64,000 nt of DNA from Planococcus citri (Eukaryota > Arthropoda > Insecta > Hemiptera > Pseudococcidae). The stretch lies in NCBI RefSeq assembly GCF_950023065.1, contig NC_088678.1, positions 75,549,590-75,613,589 on the forward strand, in the 5' to 3' direction. The translations under genes were made by a program, and so were the position numbers. The notes under the pieces are model-generated. The model did no database searches. It was not told the origin of the DNA and was given only the letters and a program-made list of their open reading frames with translations. Shown here one piece after another: positions 42,541 through 55,779 of this stretch (position 1 is the first letter of the stretch; each line of letters begins with the position of its first letter).

Positions 42541-43295
42541 AAAGAAACGAACTTCTATCCATTTTTTCCGTATTCTTATCAGAAAAAATTCAGTCAAAAA
42601 AAAAAATAGATTCCTTTGTGAATTCAACTTCTTGATTCATAAACATTGTTTCTTCTCAAATCAGAATTGAGGTAAGATTTGAAAAAAACAGAATCTCTGA
42701 AAAAAGGAAATTAGATAACTCACAAGCTTTGAGTAGGCAACAAAATTTTATCAATCATTATCATGACGTTTCATTGTGATTTCAAACAATTTTATCAAGT
42801 CTATGAGATGAGATTATCAGTTACCTAATATATCACAATTTTTGAAATATATTATCTAGTTGTACTTTGAGCAATAATTTTTAAATTTCAGTCAGGGTGT
42901 CTAGTGTCTACAGCCTACAGGAATTTGTTGACCGAAGGTCCAGTACCTCTTTTTCACTTTTTTTTCACTAGGTACCTTCCGAAACATTTTCAACATCTCA
43001 ATCCCCTCCCCCCAAACATCAATTTTTTTAATTTTTCAACTTTTTTTTCTTTTCTTTTTGGCTTGTGTGTACTTTGACCATAGTTTCTATACGAGAGAAG
43101 ATTATTTTTTCATTTTCAGATTTTAAGAGTTGAAACTGCTCCCCTTTACCCCTCCTCTTAATGGCCTTGAGAATTGATGCAATTTCAGGAAATTTTGGTG
43201 AAGTTCAGCAAACATTTTCGACATTTTCACTTTTCAAGTTGAGTATGTTTTGCATCCATACTTGAAGTATGTATCACAAGTCCATTACCATTCCT
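42541..43295. other. AT-rich non-coding DNA
   Basis: No gene or clear repeat boundary. Confidence 0.4.
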
Positions 43296-44640
43296 ATGAT
43301 GTTGGACTTTCACCATGATCCAAAAGTTCGCAGCTTTCGCGCGTAATCGCAAACAAAATTGAGCTTTTTGAAATTTTCATGGGATGAATTTGCACAAAAT
43401 TCATTAAAAATTGAATTTCTCAGGAACGGCTGAACCAATTTTGATCAAATTTGAAATAAAAGCTCAAAGCTTCGAAGTTTATCGAGTGACAAATTTTTTT
43501 TAGATATTTTTAAATTCCTACAAAAAAATAAATAATAATACGACCCTCAAATTTTTGTGAATTATTCATACATGAACGAATTGATCAATTTTTTGAAAGA
43601 AACATTCGCCAACGAATCGATCAATTATTCTTTATTTTATGAACCAATTCGTTCGCGAATGAGTCACTTATACGAATCAATTCGTTCGCGAATGATTCAT
43701 CAAAAATTGAGTAAATGAATCGATTCTTTCGCGAATGATTCAGTGACTATTGATCAACTCGTTCGCGAATGATTCACAAAAAATAATTCAATTCGTTCGT
43801 GAATGATTCACCAAAAATTGAGCATATGAATCGATTCGTTCGCGAACGAGTCACTTATACGAATCAATTCGTTCGCGAATGATTCATCAAAAATTGAGTA
43901 AATGAATCGATTCGTTCGCGAATGATTCAGTTACTATTGATCAACTCGTTCGCGAATGATTCACAAAAAATAATTCAAATCGTTCGTGAATGATTCACCA
44001 AAAATTGAATAAATGAATTGATTCGTTCGCGAACGAGTCACTTATACGAATCAATTCGTTCGCGAATGATTCATCAAAAATTGAATAAATGAATCGATTC
44101 TTTCGCGAATGATTCAGTTACTATTGATCAACTCGTTCGCGAATGATTCACAAAAAATAATTCAAATCGTTCGTGAATGATTCACCAAAAATTGAATAAA
44201 TGAATTGATTCGTTCGCGAACGAGTCACTTATACGAATCAATTCGTTCGCGAATGGTTCATCAAAAATTGAGCAAATGAATGGATTCGTTCGCGAATGAT
44301 TCAGTAACTATCGATCAACTCGTTCACGAATGATTCACCTAGAAATCAATCAGTTTGTTCAATCGCCAATCGGTTGTGAATGATTCGATTCGATTTGATT
44401 CACTTCGCTCGAAAAGACTAGAGAGATCATTTCTATATAATAATGTCACATCCGTTTGCGAATGATTCACCAAGAAATTAATTAATTTATTCAATCGCCA
44501 ATCGTTCGTAAATGTTTCGATTCGATTATTAACAGATCAATTACTGTAATACAAAATATGTTTCAAAAAAATTCGTTCGTACAAAAGATTTATATGTACC
44601 TATTTGAAGAAAAGTCAGTCTTTTACTCAACTTTTCCTGA
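43296..44640. mobile_element. Satellite-bearing dispersed element, copy 1
   Basis: The left flank (43296-43556) and right flank (about 44540-44640) are shared with 48228-50705, while the tandem array between them differs in length and arrangement. Flank words include ACCATGATCCAAAA and TTTCTCAGGAACGGCTGAA on the left and TTCGTTCGTACAAAAGATTT on the right. The unit therefore spread as one element that contains an expandable array. I see no open frame and no terminal inverted repeats. Confidence 0.65.
43557..44400. repeat. Tandem array with exact 187-bp higher-order period
   Basis: The phrase GAGTCACTTATACGAATC begins at 43661, 43848, 44035 and 44222, each 187 bases apart. Every 187-bp unit holds five subunits of about 37 bases, each with a TTCGTTCGCGAATGATTCA-like core. 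The core includes the palindrome TCGTTCGCGAACGA. Subunits are diverged from each other but highly similar between 187-bp units, the signature of higher-order homogenisation. Confidence 0.92.
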
Positions 44641-44813
44641 CGAATGGCAACAAAAATTGACCTGGATCGAGAAAAATAATCAAGTTTCTAAAGAGAAATC
44701 ACGTTTTGATACCTGCTTCATTAATCCCTCGAGTCTTTCTCCTTTTTCTGGAGAGGGAGGGGGGGAGGATTGTCAGCATAGTTTTTCAGATCACGCAATA
44801 TTTGACCGCCCTT

Positions 44814-45059
44814 TACTCTCGTAAATTTGAAACAGTGAAATTTCACTGCTTAGCAGTCACGACATTTTGGCTACTTAAAAGCAGTAGTTTTTTACTGCAA
44901 AACAGTGAAAAATCCACTGAATTGGTCAGTAAAAATCATTTTTACTGATCAATTCAGTAAATTTTTTACTGTTTTGCAGTAAAAAACTACTGCTTTTAAG
45001 AAGCCAAAATGTCGTGACTGCTAAGCAGTGAAATTTCACTGTTTCAAATTTCGAGAGTA
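44814..45059. mobile_element. 246-bp palindromic miniature element
   Basis: TACTCTCG at one end and CGAGAGTA at the other begin near-complete inverted arms that include AAACAGTGAAATTTCACTG and AGCAGTCACGACATTTTGGC. CTT lies outside each end (44811-44813 and 45060-45062). The element is rich in CAGT/ACTG words and has no coding capacity. The transposase family is not clear. Confidence 0.75.
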
Positions 45060-45062
45060 CTT

Positions 45063-48000
45063 TTCTAAATTTGCTGATTTCCATAGCCAAAATTTTAGGT
45101 GCTGAAATTCATTTTTCGATTTTTGGTAAGTATATTTTTCAAAATTCAAATATGGGCAATCAAAAATTCATCAAATTGACCTAGAAAGCTGAAATTCGGA
45201 TCGTATTCTCTGTTTTTGACCTTCCGAGTCATTCAGGAGCTTTTAGCGAATTTTCAGATTCTCTAAACTCGAAAGTCGTATTTACCTTCTTCGTGATCCA
45301 TTCCATCGATTTGGGCACAATTTTCAAAATGTTTTTGTGTCGGATCAAATCCAAAATCATCGGAGAAGGAACTTGGCGAGTTTGAATAATGGCCAAAAAG
45401 TCTCAGATCTTCACCCTGTCTTTTCAAGGTCGCTCCACAACGATTTTATTGAATCGTTGCTCTCGACTATCGGTTCAATTTCAAGAATAAACTCAATTGA
45501 ACCCTATCCTCCTCCATCCTAAAAAAAATTCTCGACTAAGTAATGCTTGTTCTAGAATAAAATTTCTTGCGAATGGACTCCCCACGTCCCCAGGTCGAAT
45601 CAATATCAATATCTATGTATTTTGAAACGAAAACTCCAGGAAAATAGATATTAAAATACTACATACCTCTAATAAACTGGCGAAAGCAAGCAACTACAAA
45701 AAAAAACATACATCAAAAAATGAAAAAAATCCATACAATTTCAATATGCTCAATTAAATTTACCGGAAACTCGTAGTTTTGCTGGTAGTATAGCTAAATA
45801 CCTCTCGAAAAATGAGTTTCATTTAACTTGATTGGATCATCATGGTAATTGCAAATATTGCAAATATGCATTGAACCTTTTCCAAGCAATTTATACAACA
45901 TTAATTTGCTATAAATGGCAATAACAGCATCGTACTAGATGGGTCAAGTATCGAGATGGAATATTTTTCTGTGGGAAGGAGGGAGGGGAGCGGGGGCTGC
46001 GATCGATACGCGAAACTTGCAATTTATGTGTAATATTGGCGATTGTTTTTAACAGGTTTTTCTAATAAATTTCTACCGCACGGTTTTATTACGTTTTCTG
46101 GATTATTCGGTTATAGAACGATAATCCAATCCGTATAAATAACTAAATGTAAACAGTTGAATTCGTGTTTGTTTTTTTTACCGCAAATGTACCTTTTACT
46201 TATTCGAATCGAGCGTGTGTGGTATCATAAGGATTTATTCCTTACGAGCGACCAATTAGGTTAACTAATTTTTCACTAGAATGCTTTTTAGTCTTTATAC
46301 GACAGCAGAAATATCTACGCAGACTCGTTGCGATATTTTTCTATAAAATACACTACCATTCGTAATATTCTATTACAAATTTGAGGCGAATATAACTATG
46401 ACGTAAAAATATGATTAAGTAAAAATAGTACCATCATTAACGTCATAGAGAGACTGGTTTCACGCGTGAATTAACCCATCGATTACAAAAGAACTCTTTT
46501 CGATGAATTTCCATCCCAGCAGGTTGAATTTTTCAAAGTTGACAGACTTTTTGGTAAGTTGTCGACTCGCCTTGTTTTGTTGTACGAGTAACTCGAACAA
46601 GAGAGCTATAGTGTATACACGAAGCTAACATTCTAATTTCAATGCTGCTATATTCGCGTGTAACAAATTGTATGCAGCGTGACTTCTTTGTGTTGTACAA
46701 GTTTCGAGAAGTTTTTGATTAATGAATCCCTTGATTCAATTATTGCGACATCTTACACTCCTTTATTCGCAATGCAGAAGGCGCCTTCTTCTGTGACGTA
46801 ATAAAAATTACCTCATTATCACTACGTATACGTTTGTAAAATTGATAATAAAGTCGATCTGCGGATGCTGTGTACATAAAATACAGAGAGCTAAAAATAC
46901 GCCATCCTATTCGAGAAATAAGGCATCTCTCTCTTTATAATATTATATATCTGTCGGTTAATTTAAATTATAAATCTGCAATAAATAATACAAATATTTA
47001 GATTTAATTTTCCTATACCAAAGTTTTCGATATCGAGAAAAAGGGTTTATTGGCTTCGCTTCGAAGGTACACGAGGAGTACGAGTATCTACAGTAGGAAT
47101 ACGACGCGAGCTATAGAGATTTTTATTTTACTTTAATTAAAACGACGAATCAATCGATTCAGAAAACAGAAAACCGCTGGAACTGGCAACAGAGTTGGTT
47201 GAAAGGAGCGGGGAATTATTTATTGTACCAGATTACCGAGCTAAATTGCCCCAAGAAACCGCAAATCTAAAACAGATTAAAAATATCTCCTCAACGATGT
47301 AAACAAAAGGGATAACATTGATTTAGTAACTGGTAAGTTTTCACCGTTGCGTTGTTGCAAATATCCAGTACGATGCTGGATGCCACAACGAAAGTGGATG
47401 TTTCGAAATTCGGAATCATTTAAAATGATTTGTGGGTATATATTACCAGAAAAGAGAAGCAAATTAAATACATAATTCATGAAAAATTCACTTCGTTGGC
47501 TTTCTTATAAAGTACTTATTTGGAAATAGAATGAATCGCTGAGTAAACAAAATGTCACAATGGAAGCTACTTACATTTTATTTTACGCGGATTTTTTTTT
47601 CCTATCATTTTGTGTATTTTGAATGAATACGGAGAGGCGAGCTTATTTAGCAACATTGTTAAATCGACTATCTCGCTGAACAAACACGAAACGACGCCGA
47701 CGCGCTAATTGCTTAGATTATGGTTAGGTACTTTTATTTTTTTGCGTTTCGAACATTTACATTTTTTTATTTTGTTCCTTTATTTATTTATTTTTTGTTA
47801 GCTTATATTGTTGGATAGGTTTCAATTTGTACATCTAAATTATCAAGTTCGATTAATCTGGCAAACTCGTGTATTGAAAAATATACTTATTAATCGAGAT
47901 GAGCGTGGGTAGTGAAAAAAATGGAAATGGATAGATTTGATGGGATGATTGTAATATTCATAAACATTTTTAAGAAACGACCAAACTGCCCCACCAAATG

Positions 48001-48227
48001 TTTTACCTAGACACTCAGTTCCAGCTTCGACCACTAATATTATGGTCGAAGAGTTACAGTGTATTTTTCTGCTCTCGACGTTGTAATTTTGGCACTGCTA
48101 CAGACGGTTTAGTTTTCAAAAATAAATCAAACTGATCAAGAAGCTATCTCACTCAAAAATCGTGATAAGTAAATGGAAAATTGAGCTTTGTAGCACTGAA
48201 CTTCAGATCTTATCTAGAATTTTATCA
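45063..48227. other. Non-coding DNA, largely unique from 45.9 kb
   Basis: No supported gene. 45900-47800 is comparatively CpG-rich and repeat-poor. The 61-67-codon frames here have no recognisable features. This could be intergenic or intronic host sequence. Confidence 0.35.
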
Positions 48228-50705
48228 TGTAATGTCGGACCATCACCATGATCCAAAACTTTACAACTTTCGAGCGTAATCGCAAACAAAATCGAGCTTT
48301 TGGAAATGTTCATGGGGTGACTTTGCACAAAATTCATCAAAATTGAATTTCTCAGGAACGGTTGAATCGATTTTGATTAAATTTGAAATTTCACAGCTGG
48401 GCTACTAGCCAGACATTTCGCCTTCATGATGTTCCAACAGCTCAAAGTTTCCAAGTTTATCGAGCGACAAAATTTATACCTAGAAAATGGCTGAAAACCG
48501 ATTTCGATGAAACTTGAAGTCTCACTAGGCCTGCGCGATTCCTACAAAATACTAATACGACCCTCAATTTTTGGTGAATCATTCATGAACGAATTGATCA
48601 ATTTTCTGAAGAACCCTTCGCCAACGAATCGATCAATTTTTTAATTTATGAATTAAATACCAAAATTGAGTGAATGAATGGATTCTTTCGCGAACGAGTC
48701 ACTTATACGAACCAATTTGTTCGCGAATGTTTCTCCAAAATTGAGTAAATAAAGCGATTCATTCGCGAACGAGTCACTTAAACGACTCAATTCGTTCGCG
48801 AACGAGTCACTTAAACGACTCCATTCGTTCACGAACGACGGAACGAGTCACTTATACGACTCAATTCGTTCGCGAATGATTCACCTACAAATTAATCGTT
48901 CGCGAATGATTCACCAAAAGTTGAGTAAATGAATCGATTCGTTCGCGAACGAGTAACTTGTACAAACCAATTTGTTCACGAATGGTTCACTAAAAATTAT
49001 TCAATTCGTTCGCGAATGATTCATCAAAAATTGAGTAAAATGAATCGATTCGTTTGCGAACGAGTCACTTATACGAACCAATTTGTTCGCGAATGATTCA
49101 CTAAAAATTTTTCAATTCGTTCGCGAATGTTTCTCCAAAATTGAGTAAATAAAGCGATTCGTTCGCGAACGAGTCACTTATACGACTCAATTCGTTCACG
49201 AATGATTCACCTACAAATTAATCGTTCGCGAATGATTCACCAAAAGTTGAGTAAATGAATCGATTCGTTCGCGAACGAGTCATTTGTACAAACCAATTTG
49301 TTTACGAATGATTCACTAAAAATTGAGTAAAATGAATCGATTTGTTCGCGAACGAGTCACTTATACGAACCAATTTTTTCGCGAATGATTCACTAAAAAT
49401 TATTCAATTCGTTCGCGAATGTTTCTCCCAAATTGATTAAATAAAGCGATTCGTTCGCGAACGAGTCACTTATACGAATCAATTTTTTCGCGAATGATTC
49501 ACTAAAAATTATTCAATTCGTTCGCGAATGTTTCTCCAAAATTGAGTAAATAAAACGATTCGTTTGCGAACGAGTCACTTAAACGACTCAATTCGTTCAC
49601 GAATGAGTCACTTATACGACTCAATTCGTTCGCAAATGATTCACCTACAAATTATCCGTTCGCGGATGATTCATCAAATGTTGAGTAGGTAAATTAATCG
49701 AATCGTTCGCGAACGAGTCACTTATACGAACCAATTTGTTCGCGAATGATTCACCAACAATTATTCAATTCATTCGCGAACGAGTCACTTAAACGACTCA
49801 ATTCGTTCACGAACGAGTCACTTATGCGAACCAATTTGTTCGCGAATGATTCACTAAAAATTATTTAATTCGTTCGCGAATGTTTCTCCAAAATTGAGTA
49901 AATAAAGCGATTCGCGTTCGCAAATGAGTCACTTAAACGACTCAATTCGTTCACGAACGAGTCACTTAAACGACTCAATTCGTTCACGAACGAGTCACTT
50001 ATACGACTCAATTCGTTCGCGGATGATTCATCAAAAGTTGAGTAAATGAATCGATTCGTTCGCGAACAAGTCACTTATACAAACAAGTTTGTTCGCGAAT
50101 GATTCACTAAAAATTATTCAATTCGTTCGCGAACGAAGCACTTAAACCACTCAATTCGTTCACGAACGAGTCACTTATACGACTCAATTCATTCGCGAAT
50201 GGTTCAGTAATTATTGATCAACTCGTTCGCAAATGATTCACATACAAATCAATCGTTCGCGAATGATTCATCAAAAGTTGAGTAAATGAATCGATTCGTT
50301 CGTGAACGAGCCACTTATACGAACCAATTTATTCGCGAATGGTTCACTAAAAATTATTCCATTCGTTCGCGAATGATTCGTCAAAAATTGAGTAAATGAA
50401 TCGATTCGTTCGCGAACGATTCACTTAAACGACTCAATTCGTACGCGAATGGTTCAAGAATTATTGATCAACTTGTTCGCGAATGATTCATCAAAAGTTG
50501 AATGAATGAATCAATTTGTTCTCGAACGAATCACTTATACGAACCAATTCGTTCGCGAACGAGTCACTTATACGAATCAATTCGTTCGCGAATGATTCAG
50601 TAATTATGGGCACAACTTGTTCGCGAACAAAATGATAATATATTTCAAAAAAAGTGAATCAATTCGTTCGTAAAAGATTTTTATTTGATGAAAAGTCATT
50701 TAACA
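48228..50705. mobile_element. Satellite-bearing dispersed element, copy 2, expanded array
   Basis: Shares left and right flanks with 43296-44640 but carries about 2.1 kb of tandem subunits (48560-50640) in place of about 0.85 kb. Subunits use the same TTCGTTCGCGAA core, alternating TGATTCA and GAGTCACTT ends, but no single long period holds, so duplications here were irregular. Extra left-flank sequence (about 48405-48445) is absent from copy 1. The short minus-strand frame at 49865-50074, with repeated NELSRLSDSF, is an artefact of the repeat. Confidence 0.75.
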
Positions 50706-53700
50706 ATTATTCTTATACCACCTTCACGATATTTTACTGATTTTTATAAAATTCCAATTGGCTTTTCGGTCGCACTTCATGGCTTTTTTTGCATTTAACA
50801 TTTTTGGGCTTTCAACATTCATTTTCATTTTTTTTTTTTTTGTAAAATTTTCTAAATAAGAGCTAGGAAAGTAACCAACCAACTGAGGGTAACTTTGTGC
50901 CAGATCCGAAAAATTCCAGCTGCTCTGTCTTGATTGAAATTTCCCGGAGATAGCACAAGGAGGTTTAAAAAGGTGAGATGATTTTTATTCGACTCTTTTA
51001 CAAGGGAAACATTGGGGCAAAATTATATTTGACTCGAGCCCACATTGGTTCTCGATGGTCCAGTCAGTTCTCGAATATTTTCGTGGATGCTTATTCAAAG
51101 TACTTTTACATATACTTTTTTAAATAGGTACGTTTCAAATGCAATTATTCTGGCTGAATTTTTCAACATTTTGATGAAATTTGAACGGCTTTTTAACCAT
51201 TACGAATGATTTTAAGGTTTTTTAATTACATACTTTCATGAGATTCTGATGTTTCGTCGACGTTCCATGGACATAATTATATGTACCTATGCTATGTTCG
51301 GAGAAACTTCGTCTGCATGTTTTTGCTTTTGGCCATTTTCAATGATTTTCGAACTTCAATTTTCTTTTTAATAAACTTTCAATCATCAATCATGTTTTTC
51401 AGCACACACTTTGAAAAGCTTGTGTTCCATTACATGGTACAGCTGACCCCTTTTGATCCAGCTAATCAATAGGTCTTTCCACTTCCTCTCTCGCCAAAAA
51501 CTTATCACGAAACCATAGAAGATAACCACCAATATCAATACAATTTTTCATCGTCAAATAGAGGATTGCAGTCCAGAGATCCTCTTCCGACTACAAATGA
51601 GCGCCTAGGTATCCCATTATCTTGGGATTTTCAAAAATCCATTACCAATTTCACCTCATCCCTCCAAACCATCAAGAAAAATAGAACAATCCCATATTAG
51701 CCTCATCGCTACACAAAAAACAACTAGGAAAAAAATCCAGGATTGCTACGTAAGTTAAACGAGAGATGTTATTTCTTCACGAGGAGGTTGAATTTCGAAT
51801 GCAACTAGTGCAACGTTTCGCATAAACAATAACAATGGTAAAACAGTTTAAAATTCTATCGTCGGGCATTTTATATTTTAAAGGAGATTTATTTTCAAAT
51901 TCTTCGCTCGGTTGCTTTCTACATACAAAGCATTACCTACTTCTGAGCACCTCGATCGTTCTTCTACGAGTATATCTGTGTGTTTTCGAGAATACCTACC
52001 TACACTCGAATAACGACAATTTGTATTAAATACGAATAATACGACGTTGAAGAGAATATTTCATTAAAACTCGACTTGAACGTTTTGATTTGTATAAACT
52101 TGCTACGTATGATCTATGGAAGTATTCTGGCGTGGAATTCGACTAAGTACTCTTATATATTCGAGGTACACTCGAGTAAATAGGCTATTCATTTGTATCA
52201 TCGTCGTCGTCAGTGCATACGAAAGGGGATACTCGAGTACAGTAGAAGATCATTACAAATATTATGCAAATCACATCTCGAGGTATATTTGCGTAGTAAA
52301 GCCCACTATAATTACGATGATTTTAAGCCGACTAATGCGACATCTTTGAATTAGTATTCGTAGCATTCGGTATTAGGTATATACGAGGTATGTACGAGTA
52401 GATAGGTTAGATACACAGCTCAACCAAGCATAGCTAAAAGAGTATACTCGTAGTATTTGCTAACAAAATACCACGCTGTACATATCTAATTGTTATTTTA
52501 TAAAGGCAGTCTGCACCTGGCAGCTTCCTCGAGTCGAGTCGACATTTTGTAAACATTTCAACCCCACGAAATACCTATACCTAACGAATATGAATGTGAC
52601 AGAAAATGTGAAATTTTACACTACGTCATCTAGAAAATCGTAATCGGTTTCTTCAATATAGGCATAAGGGGCCCCTCAGCTAACTCAACTTTAATAGCTG
52701 TCGGGTGTAAAACGGGTACCTATTCCATTTTATCAACGCTAAGATGCGTATAAGACCTATGGCTGAGGGGGGGGGGGTGTGGGGAAAGAGAATCAAATCT
52801 TCCGAATTTCACATCGCATCGTCGTCGAGCCGAAGTAGATTCTTTTTCGATGAATTACACACGTCGCCAACGAGTGTTTATTCGATTTGTTGTTTTAACG
52901 AAAAAGCCTCCCTGGCAAAAAAAAGCAGCAAGAGCAGGCAAAAAAACACTCGCGAATGTCGTTTCTATTGTTCTAAATTTATTTTCCAAGGTCATCACAT
53001 GTGTATTTGCAATGTCGATGTCGATGTCGGTCAAGTTCTTTATCGAAAGTTCAAATCCGCAGCGTCGTCGTTTGGTTTGATTGTTACACGTCGTCGAAGA
53101 CGGGCGTTTGTAAAGTCGATCGAGTGTTTACACCCAGCAACAGCTAGTGTTTCTAATCGTGAAATGTTTTTCGTGGGAGGTTTGTAAACAGTGTTATAAA
53201 TTATATATGAACGGGAACGATTACGCCTATACTACAACGTGTATTCATTAACGCGAAATTTACTTCGAATAATTTAATAGGTTAGGTTAGGTACTCTATA
53301 GTCTACACTATATAGGTAGAGGAATAACCTAGACTGATTCAGACTTATAAGCTGAATAATGTGGGGTAAGAGTACGCGGGTATAGCCTGTTGACGTAGCG
53401 TGGGTTTAAATACGTTTACCTACTCCTCGTTGTTGAATGCCATAAGCGTACAAAGGTTCTCAATTACGTAATTAAAGGTCGTAATTAACTTTTGCATCGA
53501 ATGAAGGACGAGTGTCGAGTATCGAGTGTTTTTTGATTACTTTGCGAGATATGATTACAGTTTAGGGAGAGTCGTATGATCCTCGTGTAGATACGTATAT
53601 GAGTTGAAGTAGGTGCACTTCACAATTTCAAGAGGAAATGAAATCGAAAAAAATTATAATCAGTATTACAATCTTATCGAGAAAAAGAACACGATGATTT

Positions 53701-54281
53701 TCGGATTAAAAAATCTGTTGTGAAATTGAATGGGTAAACAGACATACGAAAGTATTCAAAATGACATCTCATTCGACCATATTGGATGGCTCAATGGCCT
53801 CAATTTAGACGGAAGAAGTTCAGAGCGAATAAATTTCAGAAACTTTCAAGCGAAAAATTGTCAACACAAAAAATTAGATAGTGACACATATTTTTTAAAC
53901 GATGATTCGAGTCATCATCAGGAGAGTTGTTTTTCCATTTTTTTAAAAATGTGATGAATGACTTCGGCAAGATGTGGGAAAAAATTGAAATTTTTTCGGC
54001 CAATGCCAAATCTCATTCTTTGTGAAAGCTTAAATTTTTAAAAATTCAAAAATTCCAATGTTTATCTTTTTTTGGTTCAGATGATCTTTTGATGTTCACT
54101 GACACGTTCAATTCTAATCATTTCAAAGAGATAACCGCAAAATCATCATATTTTCAGGAGAAAAGAACTGTCTGAATTTGGCAAAAATGAACTTGAGCTT
54201 TTCTAATTTCTTAAGCGTGATATAAAAGTGCTAAATGAATCGAAATACCACTTAAACACCCCCCCCCCAAAAAAAGATTTG
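50706..54281. other. Non-coding DNA, no gene called
   Basis: 51700-53600 is CpG-rich and unique-looking with many ACGAGTA words. A 147-codon plus-strand frame at 52744-53187 has no recognisable domain and starts beside an 11-base G run; I leave it uncalled. 53650-54280 is AT-rich with a C10 run at 54259-54268. Confidence 0.35.
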
Positions 54282-54571
54282 AATGAATGAATGAATGAAA
54301 GTTTTATTATTATTTGGTTTCACAATTTAGCGCTATTCATAAATATTACAAATAGGATACTTAAAAAAAGAAACTTGAGAAAGAAAAGAGAGTTAGGGGT
54401 AAGAAACCTAAAAGAAATTTTGAGGAAGTTATAATTTGTTCAGGTATTTTTCAGTTACAGTTTCAGAAAGTCGTCGATCGTTTCAATTTTGAGCTCACGT
54501 TGTATTTGGGTATTCCAGCAAAACCATGGAGCGTTATTTAGTGGCGATTCGAAAAAATTTATTTTGGAATA

Positions 54572-55093
54572 CAGTGGAGTCTCGATAACTCAAACTCCGT
54601 TAACTCAAAAACTCCGATAACTCGAAGAAAAGTCTGTTTCCCTTCAACTCTCCATAAGACTCAATGTAAAATTCACTTCTTTACCTCGAAGTAAAAAGTC
54701 CAAAAACTCCGGTCACTCAAAGTAAAATTTTTGAAAAAGACAAGAAAAAACCTCTGTAAGTCGAACATTGCCAACGTTTTGCCTCTATAACTTGAATTTC
54801 TAGTTGAAAACACTTGTAAATTCAAATCTCATTGATACAAAACTCTTTCACATTCATATATCAGTTATCTTCAATGGTACCTCTACCTATTGTACAATCT
54901 CATTCCATACTATAATCTTTTCGTCCATGTATAATATGTGTTTTCATTTCATTCTAGTAAAAAAAAAAAACACTCATCTAATTCAAAACTTTGCTAACTC
55001 GAAATATACCAAAATTAACCTCTATAATTCTAACTCTGATAACTTGAAGTCAACGCCTTCTCCCTTCAGCTTCGAGTTATCGAGACTCCACTG
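54572..55093. mobile_element. Pogo/Tigger-type miniature element in the LINE
   Basis: Ends are CAGTGGAGTCTCGATAACTC and its inverse, with TA outside both (54570-54571, 55094-55095). The TIR style CAGTGGA...TAACTC is typical of pogo-like non-autonomous elements. The interior is full of TAACTCGAA-like words and is non-coding. It interrupts the LINE frame between Phe-Lys-Tyr and Ser-Lys-Ile. Confidence 0.85.
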
Positions 55094-55779
55094 TATTTGA
55101 AATTGTTTCTTGTTTGTTTTGGAGGTATATACCATACTACACTGGAGCCGCATATGTAAATGTAGGACAAAGAATAGTCTTGTATATCAGTAATGCTGTT
55201 TGGATTTTCAAGTGTGAACTTCTGTTGATTAGTGGGAAAAGTGTTTGGAGTTTGAAGTAGGTAGGTAGCTTTCATTTTCTGTGAGATGTGACTTGTGAAA
55301 GTGAGTCGTTTGTCAAGGAATACTCCAAGATATTTAACGGCATCGTCACTCCATTCTATTGCAGTGTTTTCGATATTAATGTTTCTGGTAGGGTTACAGT
55401 GATGTCTAAGCGTGAAGATTTTTGTAACTGTTTTGTTTGGACTGAGTTCAAGTTTCCAGGATTTTAGCCAGGAGTTGGAGGTGTTGATACTTTGTTTGAG
55501 TTCGTCAATTGCACTGGAGAGATTATTACTTTGGGTGCATAAGCAGGTGTCATCTGCAAATTGAAGAATTTTAGCATTTGATGAAGTTGTGATGTCATTG
55601 CAGTAGATGTTGAAAAGCATGGGGCTTATAACAGCTCCTTGAGGTACACCTCCGGGTCCAAACGTGAATTGTTGATGCGAATCTGGAAGTAACGGTCTGA
55701 TAAGAACGATTTGATAATATCAAATAAGTAACGAGGTACTCGAGTATTCTGAAATTTTTTAGGAGACTGGAATGCCATA

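Noticed and set aside
43557..44400. CRISPR-like array
   Set aside because: Units are contiguous tandem repeats without unique spacers, and the DNA is eukaryotic.
49865..50074. Repeat protein frame with NELSRLSDSF units
   Set aside because: A translation of the tandem satellite; the same region is open in several frames because of the repeat unit.
52744..53187. 147-codon plus-strand frame in CpG-rich DNA
   Set aside because: It has no recognisable domain, starts next to a G11 run, and has competing frames in the same region.
53278..53295. Telomere-like TTAGG/TAGGTTAGGT run
   Set aside because: Only about three imperfect copies; insect telomeric arrays are long and regular.
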